Of a stretch of DNA of 5,843 nt, positions 1 to 5,843 are shown in pieces. Position 1 is the first letter of the stretch. Each line of letters begins with the position of its first letter. Below the pieces are notes generated by a model. It worked only from the letters and a program-made list of their open reading frames with translations, did not search any database and was not told where the DNA came from. This DNA comes from Rikenellaceae bacterium. Lineage in GTDB: Bacteria > Bacteroidota > Bacteroidia > Bacteroidales > UBA932. The position numbers and the translations under genes are program-made. Location of the stretch: assembly GCA_003513895.1 (NCBI GenBank), contig DOSU01000060.1, forward strand, positions 1-5,843. The letters run 5' to 3'.

Positions 1-905
1 GCCTCTCTCCTCTCGCGTGACTCAAGTTTTCCTTTCCCATTATTCAAATCAATCTCTCTCTTTTTGGATTTTTTCCAGGTATTACTGTATGAAATTGCTC
101 CTTTGTTGCATTTAATCATACAATTCAGGCATGCTACGCATCTGGTTATGTCAATTTTACATGTAGTTGCATCAATACATCCGCTTTTGCAATTTTGCAT
201 ACACAACAAGCAATGATTACAATTTTGACTGTTGATTTGTGGTTTGAACATAGCAAACCTCGATAAAAGCCCAAGAAGTGTACCAACAGGACAAATTGTA
301 TTACAGTACAGACGACCCCAAAATGAACTCATTACAATAAGCAGGGCAAGAAATGATGCAGCAAAAAGGAAAGAACCCAATACAAATGTTGAGTAAGTTC
401 TAAAAAAAACCGAATCCGGCAGCAGTAATGAGAGCAAATTTTGAATCAGTTGTTCCGATCTTCCAATGAGTTCAGAAGATATTCTTCCGAAATTTGAATA
501 TGGATCCAGATATGCCAGAGCCGAAGTGATTCCAAAAAAGAGAGGAATTATGGCAAGTGCCAGAAAAAAGTATCTTAAAAGTTTTTTTGGCGCAGAGTAG
601 CTAAATCTTCTGGATTTTCTGTTTTTGAATAGATTGGCCCCTCTTGTAATTAAGTCCTGAAGCGTTCCAAGAGGACACAACGAAGAACAATAAGCTCTAC
701 CGAAAAGAAGTGTAATGACAATTAGAAAAATCAGTATTATTGCCGATCCGGTAAAAGCTCCCAGCAAAGCAGGGACAAATTGAATTTTAAGAAAAAACGA
801 AAAGAATGTTGTCTCCCTGTTTGTGAAGTAGAGGAAATTCAGGGTAATGGCAAACAATATGAGCAGCGATATCACTACCCTGCTTCTTTTAAGGTACCTG
901 TACAT
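1..905 (-). CDS. Membrane polyferredoxin, NapH/CcoG-like 4Fe-4S binding protein (3' end cut by window edge)
   Basis: I translated this from the reverse strand: 301 residues are visible from the ATG at 905 and the frame is still open at base 1. Membrane segments lie near residues 10-27, 45-68, 110-131 and 173-194. Two copies of a GRxYCxxxCPxGTL motif (residues 69-82 and 197-210; C73/C77 and C201/C205) each close a helix and are typical of NapH-type membrane ferredoxins. Two 4Fe-4S sites follow: C229/C232/C235/C239 and C256/C259/C262/C266, with extra C243 and C249. Both sites lack the usual proline after the fourth cysteine. The family passes electrons between membrane and soluble carriers; the partner here is unknown. 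The ATG is the only usable start, because a stop lies seven codons upstream. It begins five bases after the DUF362 stop, so the two genes are surely cotranscribed. The visible end (LESRERRE) is basic and probably leads into a further domain. Confidence 0.9.
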   Translation of the reverse strand, partial: MYRYLKRSRVVISLLILFAITLNFLYFTNRETTFFSFFLKIQFVPALLGAFTGSAIILIFLIVITLLFGRAYCSSLCPLGTLQDLITRGANLFKNRKSRRFSYSAPKKLLRYFFLALAIIPLFFGITSALAYLDPYSNFGRISSELIGRSEQLIQNLLSLLLPDSVFFRTYSTFVLGSFLFAASFLALLIVMSSFWGRLYCNTICPVGTLLGLLSRFAMFKPQINSQNCNHCLLCMQNCKSGCIDATTCKIDITRCVACLNCMIKCNKGAISYSNTWKKSKKREIDLNNGKGKLESRERRE

Positions 906-910
906 ATTTG

Positions 911-1840
911 CTATATTTTTATTCTTTCAACTTTTATCGATTCCAGATTAGTGGTTCCGACATTTAAACTCTCTGCTTTCCCAATATGAGAGACAGATTC
1001 CATTTTCATCTCTCTGAACTGGTTGAAAAATTTTAACGCGGCAGTATCTGCAGCAACAATATCAGTTGATATGAAGAGTGCTTTTGCCTCAAGAACATCG
1101 TCTACTGTTTTGCCTTTTGGACCATTTTGAGTCATAATCCTGTATGCATCAACAATGTTAATCACAGGTTTCTTACTGTAAGTAGCACAGTCTGCAATAC
1201 ACTGCTGTAAATCGTTGGAATGCCAGAATCCTCTGTCCCAAACAATTCCCATATAGTTTTTCATGGAAATAGTCATTTTGGCTCCTCCATGATTTTTCAA
1301 AACAGGAACATTAATCCATACATCACAATCAATAATATTTTCATGAATTTTTGCCGATTTCAGTCTCAATCCCATTGGGAGACTGACTTCCTTATAATAT
1401 TTTTCATCGTGTGCAAAAGCGATTTTTGCTCCTGCAGCCTTTGCAGCAGCTTCTATTCCGCTGTTTTTGTAACAAGCCTGCCATTCATCGCAGGTATGGT
1501 CGAAAACAACTACTTCGGATGCTCCTGCTTTAAGACAGTATGCTACTATGGCAGCAACAAGCTGAGGATTTGTATTGGCTGCAAGTTCCGGTTTTTTATC
1601 CCATCCGATATTTGGTTTTACAACTACTTTCTGTCCTTTCTTGACAAATCTGGAGATGCCCCCCATTGCCGCCATACCTTTGTTGTACATTGTCACAGGA
1701 TCGCCACCCATTACAGCAACCAAATCGTTTTTACCCTGAGCTGAAGAGCTTTCAGCTGCAAAAATTTTCTCAGGCTTTAACTGAATAGCTCCTGCTATAC
1801 TTCCAAGAAGAGCTGCTTTAAGAAAGTTTCTCCGTTCCAT
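911..1840 (-). CDS. DUF362 domain protein with Tat signal peptide
   Basis: This is a complete 309-residue protein. The N-terminus MERRNFLKAALLGSIAGAI is a twin-arginine signal (RRNFLK, then a short hydrophobic stretch) with plausible cleavage near residues 28-29 (IFA/AES), so the protein is predicted to be folded in the cytoplasm and exported. The rest matches DUF362: VVVKPNIGW at 72-80, a nucleotide-binding-like strand-helix unit around 95-115, DHTCDEWQACYKNSGIEAA at 114-132, the conserved INVPVLKNHGGAKMTISMKN at 176-195, and a C-terminal STDIVAADTAALKFF at 258-272. Six cysteines (102, 117, 123, 172, 214, 218) are present but no ferredoxin CxxCxxC motif, although some DUF362 proteins carry one. 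The family has no firmly established reaction. The polyferredoxin gene directly downstream suggests a redox partnership, which is inference. No Shine-Dalgarno sequence precedes the ATG, as is usual in Bacteroidetes; the Tat motif at the very N-terminus fixes the start. Confidence 0.92.
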   Translation of the reverse strand: MERRNFLKAALLGSIAGAIQLKPEKIFAAESSSAQGKNDLVAVMGGDPVTMYNKGMAAMGGISRFVKKGQKVVVKPNIGWDKKPELAANTNPQLVAAIVAYCLKAGASEVVVFDHTCDEWQACYKNSGIEAAAKAAGAKIAFAHDEKYYKEVSLPMGLRLKSAKIHENIIDCDVWINVPVLKNHGGAKMTISMKNYMGIVWDRGFWHSNDLQQCIADCATYSKKPVINIVDAYRIMTQNGPKGKTVDDVLEAKALFISTDIVAADTAALKFFNQFREMKMESVSHIGKAESLNVGTTNLESIKVERIKI

Positions 1841-1856
1841 ACCTAGTGATTTTCTA

Positions 1857-1864
1857 CAAATATA
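1857..1864 (-). promoter_or_regulatory. Candidate Bacteroidetes -7 promoter element for the DUF362 operon
   Basis: On the minus strand these bases read TATATTTG, an exact match to the Bacteroidetes primary sigma -7 consensus TAnnTTTG. It lies 16 bases before the DUF362 ATG, implying a short leader of about 10 bases. I see no clean TTTG at the expected -33 spacing, only a T-rich run about 22 bases further upstream, so the call rests on the -7 box and its position. Confidence 0.45.
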
Positions 1865-1866
1865 CG

Positions 1867-1904
1867 TTTTTGTTAATTCTTAAGGTAAAAAAATGCTATA
1901 TTAG
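1867..1904 (+). promoter_or_regulatory. Weak candidate promoter for the DUF4492-cydAB operon
   Basis: TTTTTG at 1867-1872 resembles the Bacteroidetes -33 box, and TATATTAG at 1897-1904 matches TAnnTTTG at all but one fixed position. The gap between them is 24 bases, longer than the usual 19-21, so one of the boxes may be wrong. The operon promoter must nevertheless lie in the 79-base gap 1841-1919 or inside the DUF362 gene. I saw no convincing FNR/CRP-type palindrome in the gap. Confidence 0.25.
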
Positions 1905-1919
1905 AGCAAAATTTTGTTG

Positions 1920-2135
1920 ATGAGTAACAATATTATAAAGAGAATATGGCTGTTTTACTATGAAGGATTCAAAGGTATGACACTAGGCAAAACTCTCTGG
2001 TTAATAATAATCATAAAATTATTTATATTGTTTTTTATTCTTAAACTGTTTTTCTTCAGAGGTGAACTGAGCTCATATTCAAACGAGGAAGAGAAAAGCA
2101 GGCATGTAATTGAAAAACTGACAACCCCCAATTGA
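1920..2135 (+). CDS. DUF4492 small membrane protein, candidate cytochrome bd accessory subunit
   Basis: This is a 71-residue protein from the ATG at 1920. Two in-frame TTG codons just upstream are possible but less likely starts. An amphipathic N-terminus with the family signature FYYEGFKGMTLGKTLW (residues 12-27) leads into one membrane helix (about 28-46, rich in Ile, Leu and Phe, interrupted by K33 and K42) and a charged tail, SNEEEKSRHVIEKL (54-67). The match to DUF4492 is strong. From memory, this family recurs just upstream of cydA in Bacteroidetes and some Epsilonproteobacteria. Here it is the first gene of the operon, 29 bases before cydA. By analogy with CydX, a single-helix bd subunit in Proteobacteria, a structural or assembly role is plausible, but it shows no evident similarity to CydX and the function is inferred from context. 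No Shine-Dalgarno sequence is visible. Confidence 0.88.
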   Translation: MSNNIIKRIWLFYYEGFKGMTLGKTLWLIIIIKLFILFFILKLFFFRGELSSYSNEEEKSRHVIEKLTTPN

Positions 2136-2164
2136 CCTAAACCTACAACTTAAAGATATAAATT

Positions 2165-3739
2165 ATGATTTTAACTTCATTAGTAGATCTGTCAAGGTTT
2201 CAGTTTGCCTTAACAGCTATGTATCACTGGATATTTGTTCCTCTCACGCTTGGATTGGGGTTCATCATTGCCATAATGGAGACATATTATGTTCGGACAG
2301 GCAAAGAGTTCTGGAAAAGAACCACAAAATTCTGGATGAATATTTTCGCGATTAATTTTGCAATCGGCGTTGCTACCGGAATAATTCTGGAATTTCAGTT
2401 TGGCACAAACTGGTCAAACTACTCCTGGTTTGTAGGCGACATATTTGGTGCCCCTCTTGCGATTGAAGGTATTCTTGCATTTTTCCTTGAAACTACCTTT
2501 TTTGCTGTTATGTTTTTCGGTTGGAACAAGGTAAGTAAAAATGCACATCTTGTTTCAACCTGGCTGGTAGCAATAGGTACAAACCTTTCTGCACTTTGGA
2601 TTCTTGTTGCAAATGCATGGATGCAGTACCCTGTTGGAATGACATTCAACCCCGATACAGCAAGGAACGAGATGGTAGACTTTTGGGCGGTTGCCCTATC
2701 GCCTATTGCTATCAATAAGTTTATACATACAACAACTAACGGATATGTTCTTGCGGCAGTTGTTGTTATAGGCATTTCCTGCTGGTATCTGCTCTGGAAG
2801 AGAGAAGAGGAATTTGCAAGAAAAAGCATAAAAATTTCGGCTATTTTCGGCTTAATATCATTGATAGTTCTGATATGGTCCGGAGACGGATCCGCTACAC
2901 ATGTAGCAAAAAAACAGCCTATGAAACTTGCTGCAATGGAAGGACTTTACAAAAGTCAGGTTGGAACACCTATTATTGCAATTGGCCTGCTTAATCCCGG
3001 AAAATCCATCAAAGACATAAGCGAAAATCCTACAAAATACAAAAGCGAAGATCCCTTCATTTTTAAAATCTCTGTTCCTCAGGGGCTCTCCCTGCTGGTG
3101 GACCGCAAAACCAATACATTTGTTCCGGGGATTGAAGATATCCTTAATGGTGGTTATACATATTTAAACAAAGACGGTGTGGAAAAAATTGCCCCCCCTG
3201 TTGCCGAAAGAATAATTATGGGAAAGGCTTCGATTGAAGGGCTCTCTCTTTATCAGAAAGCCAGAATTGCAGGAGATGAAGAGGGGAAAAGTATGGCATA
3301 CAAACAGATGATGGACAATTTCGACCATTTCGGGTACGGATATATTAACAAGCCCGAGGATGTTGTACCAAATGTTCCGCTTACATTTTACTCATTTCAT
3401 ATAATGGTTTTATTGGGAGGATACTTTTTGCTGTTCTTCCCGCTTGCAATATATATGGAAAAAAAGGCAATAATTGCAAAACACCGCTGGTTTCTTAATC
3501 TGGCAATAATCTCTGTTCCTCTTGTATATATATGTTCTCAGGCAGGATGGATTGTTGCGGAAGTTGGCAGGCAGCCATGGACCATTCAGGATTTACTCCC
3601 GGTTGGAGCTGCTGTTTCCGGAGTTAATCCCGGTGCAGTGCAATCGACAATCATAATCTTCTTTGTATTATTCACTGCACTACTGATTGCAGAACTTGGC
3701 ATTCTATTTAAAGTTATAAAAAAAGGACCAGGGGCATAG
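2165..3739 (+). CDS. cydA: Cytochrome bd ubiquinol/menaquinol oxidase subunit I
   Basis: This 524-residue protein is the catalytic subunit of cytochrome bd, which oxidises quinol and reduces O2 to water in the cytoplasmic membrane. It is colinear with E. coli CydA (522 residues). Visible ligands, with E. coli equivalents, are H21 (H19) in ALTAMYHW, E101 (E99) and E109 (E107) in the APLAIEGILAFFLET stretch, H188 (H186) in KFIHTTTNGY, M414 (M393) in SFHIMV and E466 (E445) in AEVGRQPW. The quinol-binding Q-loop residues K254 and E259 (K252/E257) are present in MKLAAME. Nine membrane segments fit: six before about residue 240 and three after about 407. The exported loop of about 165 residues between them indicates the long (L) Q-loop type. 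One departure is H412 where E. coli has R391. The ATG at 2165 opens directly with the conserved N-terminus (LVDLSRFQFALTAMYHW). The leader is A/T-rich without a Shine-Dalgarno sequence. Confidence 0.98.
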   Translation: MILTSLVDLSRFQFALTAMYHWIFVPLTLGLGFIIAIMETYYVRTGKEFWKRTTKFWMNIFAINFAIGVATGIILEFQFGTNWSNYSWFVGDIFGAPLAIEGILAFFLETTFFAVMFFGWNKVSKNAHLVSTWLVAIGTNLSALWILVANAWMQYPVGMTFNPDTARNEMVDFWAVALSPIAINKFIHTTTNGYVLAAVVVIGISCWYLLWKREEEFARKSIKISAIFGLISLIVLIWSGDGSATHVAKKQPMKLAAMEGLYKSQVGTPIIAIGLLNPGKSIKDISENPTKYKSEDPFIFKISVPQGLSLLVDRKTNTFVPGIEDILNGGYTYLNKDGVEKIAPPVAERIIMGKASIEGLSLYQKARIAGDEEGKSMAYKQMMDNFDHFGYGYINKPEDVVPNVPLTFYSFHIMVLLGGYFLLFFPLAIYMEKKAIIAKHRWFLNLAIISVPLVYICSQAGWIVAEVGRQPWTIQDLLPVGAAVSGVNPGAVQSTIIIFFVLFTALLIAELGILFKVIKKGPGA

Positions 3740-3752
3740 GATATTCAATATC
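3740..3752. repeat. 13-base perfect palindrome in the cydA-cydB gap
   Basis: GATATTCAATATC has six-base arms around a single central C and starts on the base after the cydA stop codon. The 56-base gap is otherwise plain A-rich leader. As RNA it could form only a short A/U stem with a five-base loop and has no following U run, so it is not a terminator. It could be a protein-binding or RNA-processing site, or chance. Confidence 0.3.
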
Positions 3753-3795
3753 TTAGAACATCAATAAACATAACTAACTGCAAAACTTTAAACTT

Positions 3796-4938
3796 ATGAT
3801 AAATGTCTTACAACAATACTGGTGGTTAATTGTCTCTCTTCTGGGAGCGATTCTTGTGTTTCTTATGTATGTTCAGGGAGGGCAGTCACTTCTGTTTGGG
3901 ATTGTAAAAGACAAAGAGGAGAAAACTCTTCTTGTAAATGCATTGGGACATAAGTGGGAACTCACATTTACAACTTTAGTCACTTTCGGAGGTGCTATAT
4001 TCGCCTCTTTTCCTCTATACTACTCAACAAGTTTTGGTGGTGCATACTGGTTATGGATGACTATTCTGTTTCTTTTTGTAATTCAAGCAGTTTCTTACGA
4101 ATTCAGAAATAAAGCCGGGAATTTTCTTGGTGCAAAAACATATGAGAGTTTCCTTCTGTTAAATGGGATGTTGGGGACATTGCTACTTGGAGTAGCAGTA
4201 GGCACCTTTTTTTCCGGAGGTGCCTTTGTAATGGATAAAAGCAGCATTACAAACACCATTCAGCCAACTATATCATACTGGACAAACAACTGGCACGGAA
4301 TTGAGGCCTTGGCAAATCCGTTTAACCTACTCATGGGAATTGTTGTTTTCTTTGCCGCCCGTACACTGGGCCTTCTTTACGTTATTATGCAAATAGACTC
4401 CGACACTATACATTCCAAGGCAAAAACGCAGATAAAGATAACCGGGCCTGCATTTGTACTGGCGTTTGTTGCTCTTCTGACTGCTCTTTTTACAATGACG
4501 GGTTATCATGTGAATCCGGAAAACGGTTTTATTTCTCCAGTCAGGTACAAATATTTCTTTAATATGACAGAACTTATCTGGCCGGCTGTTATGCTTATTA
4601 CTGGAGTTCTGCTTGTACTTGGCGGTCTTGCAAACACAATTTTTGGCAAGGGAAAAAGAAGTTTTTATGTTACCGGAACAGGGGTTGTTTTGGCTGTATG
4701 GAGTTTACTCATTTGTGCTGCTTTTAACAACACCTCATTTTATGTATCAACCATAAATATCCAGAATTCACTCACTCTCCAGAATAGCTCATCCAGTGAG
4801 TTCACTCTTAAAGTAATGGCATATGCTTCACTAATGATTCCTTTTGTGCTGGCCTATGTTACCTATGTATGGAGAACCATGACTAAAGTCAAAATGAGTA
4901 AAGAGGATCTTTCGTCACCAGATGCACATAAATACTGA
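3796..4938 (+). CDS. cydB: Cytochrome bd oxidase subunit II, Bacteroidetes type
   Basis: This 380-residue membrane protein, close to the E. coli CydB length (379), has about nine hydrophobic segments (near 9-26, 57-75, 83-100, 118-140, 174-197, 216-235, 259-280, 291-310 and 338-358). Family features are WWLIVSLLGA at the N-terminus, FGGAIFASFPLYYSTSFGGAY (64-84), YEFRNKAGNF (101-110), NPFNLLMGIVVFFAARTLG (174-192) and a C-terminal block ending in a charged tail. CydB packs against CydA as a pseudosymmetric partner and in E. coli carries a proton path. The acidic residues of that path differ here: E. coli TDGFD (D26, D29) aligns with VQGGQ (Q27, Q30), and HWD (D58) aligns with KWE (E55). The gene lies 56 bases after cydA in the same operon, and the ATG is preceded by an A/T-rich leader lacking a Shine-Dalgarno sequence. 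It ends 16 bases from the convergent gene, with no clear terminator hairpin between them. Confidence 0.96.
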   Translation: MINVLQQYWWLIVSLLGAILVFLMYVQGGQSLLFGIVKDKEEKTLLVNALGHKWELTFTTLVTFGGAIFASFPLYYSTSFGGAYWLWMTILFLFVIQAVSYEFRNKAGNFLGAKTYESFLLLNGMLGTLLLGVAVGTFFSGGAFVMDKSSITNTIQPTISYWTNNWHGIEALANPFNLLMGIVVFFAARTLGLLYVIMQIDSDTIHSKAKTQIKITGPAFVLAFVALLTALFTMTGYHVNPENGFISPVRYKYFFNMTELIWPAVMLITGVLLVLGGLANTIFGKGKRSFYVTGTGVVLAVWSLLICAAFNNTSFYVSTINIQNSLTLQNSSSSEFTLKVMAYASLMIPFVLAYVTYVWRTMTKVKMSKEDLSSPDAHKY

Positions 4939-4954
4939 TAAATAATTCAACTGT

Positions 4955-5830
4955 CTATTTTCCTGTAACAACCTGCCCTTTGGAATGGTCATATTCCGAT
5001 CCGGCGGTGCTGTGAGGTATTGAATATACAAGCAGCATAACAACTGCAGCAATTAAATATAAGTATCTTCTTGCTTTTTTTCTATTGAAGAACCATGCTA
5101 ATGACCATATAATAAATGCAAAAAGAGTTTTATTGTCTGTAAGGTCTTCTCCAAACGGCCATCCGGTCCAAAACTCCCCGAATGCAAATTTTTGTACAAG
5201 AGGCCCTAAAACCAACCCGCCTATGCCAAGAATAACAAGCAGCACAACTGCATTATTGTTTATATTAATCTCCTTGGAAAATGATGCAATACCAATATAA
5301 TTGGCAAGGAGCATCGCAATAAACATAAGAATTATATGCGGGATAAGAACTGCCAAAGGAACATGTCCCTTAAATCTCAGAACCACACCTTCTCCTCCAA
5401 GCTTTATCTCTGTTTTATTTACAGAAAGGGTATCGGAAGATGAATACAAAATGAATTTGTATTTGATTTTACCTGCTGCAGGCTGTGCTGGAAGAAAATT
5501 CAAAAAAGCAGAACCATTTCTGAATGACTGAATAGTATCCGAAGGCCAGTTTCCGGGATATAAACTGTATATAAATCTCCCTTCAATTTCATCAGGAAGT
5601 CCATCAATGTGTACTAATACATTTGCCTTTTTCCCAAGACTTTTATAATCTCCTTTTGATTCTTTATGAGTTACTGGTGTCTCAGCACTTCGTTGAAGTG
5701 AAGTAGAGTAGTCTTTTCCCTTATATGAAAACTGTTCATAAACAGACTTTGTTGGCCCAGTCCTCCGTTGAAACTGTACTGCTGCCAGTGTTAAAATTAC
5801 TGCAAATGACCAGAATAAGAATTTCTTCAT
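4955..5830 (-). CDS. Uncharacterised polytopic membrane protein with an exported beta-rich domain
   Basis: This is a complete 291-residue protein whose function I do not recognise. An N-terminal helix (about 4-20, after MKK) is followed by QRRTGPTKSV and an exported segment of about 135 residues. Alternating strands such as ANVLVHIDGLP, EGRFIYSLYP and GKIKYKFILYS suggest an immunoglobulin- or fibronectin-like fold. Four more helices follow near 157-179, 194-214, 233-249 and 255-271. Positive-inside charge (NRKKARR at 249-255) puts the WTGWPFGEDLTDNKT loop (221-235) and the tail IPHSTAGSEYD (271-281) on the exported side. H156 and H165 sit at or in helix 2, and there are no cysteines. The RRTGP, LPAQPAAGK, GWPFGEDLTDNK and IPHSxxGSE pieces look like family signatures that I recall only loosely from uncharacterised proteins. 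An in-frame TGA two codons upstream fixes the ATG at 5830. It converges on cydB and so is not part of that operon; its promoter lies outside the window. Confidence 0.85.
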   Translation of the reverse strand: MKKFLFWSFAVILTLAAVQFQRRTGPTKSVYEQFSYKGKDYSTSLQRSAETPVTHKESKGDYKSLGKKANVLVHIDGLPDEIEGRFIYSLYPGNWPSDTIQSFRNGSAFLNFLPAQPAAGKIKYKFILYSSSDTLSVNKTEIKLGGEGVVLRFKGHVPLAVLIPHIILMFIAMLLANYIGIASFSKEININNNAVVLLVILGIGGLVLGPLVQKFAFGEFWTGWPFGEDLTDNKTLFAFIIWSLAWFFNRKKARRYLYLIAAVVMLLVYSIPHSTAGSEYDHSKGQVVTGK

Positions 5831-5843
5831 AGTTCAATCTTTA

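Noticed and set aside
780..989. Plus-strand open frame of 69 codons
   Set aside because: It is antisense to the polyferredoxin/DUF362 junction, both of which have clear family motifs, and its own product has no recognisable features.
1220..1744. Plus-strand open frame of 174 codons
   Set aside because: It lies entirely antisense within the DUF362 gene; the translation is Phe/Cys/Ser-rich and unlike a real protein.
2419..2829. Minus-strand open frame of 136 codons
   Set aside because: It is a shadow of cydA, whose haem-ligand motifs span this stretch.
4200..4225. Inverted repeat in cydB: AGGCACC, 12-base spacer with seven T, GGTGCCT
   Set aside because: It lies inside the conserved coding sequence for GTFFSGGAF and lacks a trailing U run, so the repeat is most simply explained by codon choice for two similar peptide pieces.
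4939..4954. Possible bidirectional terminator between cydB and the convergent gene
   Set aside because: The 16-base gap and flanking coding ends contain no stem with a U-rich tail that I can see.
5085..5531. Two successive plus-strand open frames of 71 and 76 codons
   Set aside because: They are antisense to the membrane protein at 4955-5830, whose helices and positive-inside charge pattern support the minus strand.

Overview
The window looks like a chromosomal segment from a member of the Bacteroidetes, most likely near the Bacteroidales. The case rests on four things: an AT-rich composition, start codons preceded by A/T-rich leaders without Shine-Dalgarno sequences, a DUF4492 gene directly ahead of cydA, and a CydB with the divergent Bacteroidetes-type sequence (VQGGQ and KWELTFTTLVTFGGA). 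I cannot name a genus. The window is almost fully coding; the longest gap is about 79 bases, and I see no RNA gene, insertion sequence, CRISPR array or other sign of mobility.

Layout. Positions 1-1840 (minus strand) carry a two-gene redox cassette: a Tat-exported DUF362 protein followed five bases later by a membrane polyferredoxin of the NapH type, which runs off the left edge. A 79-base divergent intergenic region (1841-1919) separates it from a plus-strand operon at 1920-4938: a 71-residue single-helix DUF4492 protein, cydA and cydB. Convergent with cydB and only 16 bases away is a minus-strand gene (4955-5830) for a 291-residue membrane protein with an exported beta-rich domain and no function I can assign.

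How they work together. CydA and CydB form cytochrome bd quinol oxidase, which oxidises membrane quinol and reduces oxygen to water with high affinity, giving an anaerobe or microaerophile oxygen scavenging and some proton-motive force. CydA keeps the expected haem and quinol residues (H21, E101, E109, H188, K254, E259, M414, E466) and a long-type Q loop, but has His where E. coli has Arg391. CydB has Gln/Gln/Glu where E. coli has Asp26, Asp29 and Asp58. DUF4492 is a reasonable candidate for a small accessory subunit or assembly factor. The polyferredoxin/DUF362 pair resembles a membrane electron-transfer module; a link to the same quinone pool is inference from proximity.

Nothing here is a clearly new system. 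The items most worth following are the DUF4492 partner, the DUF362/polyferredoxin pair, the substituted residues in CydAB, and the uncharacterised membrane protein at the right end.
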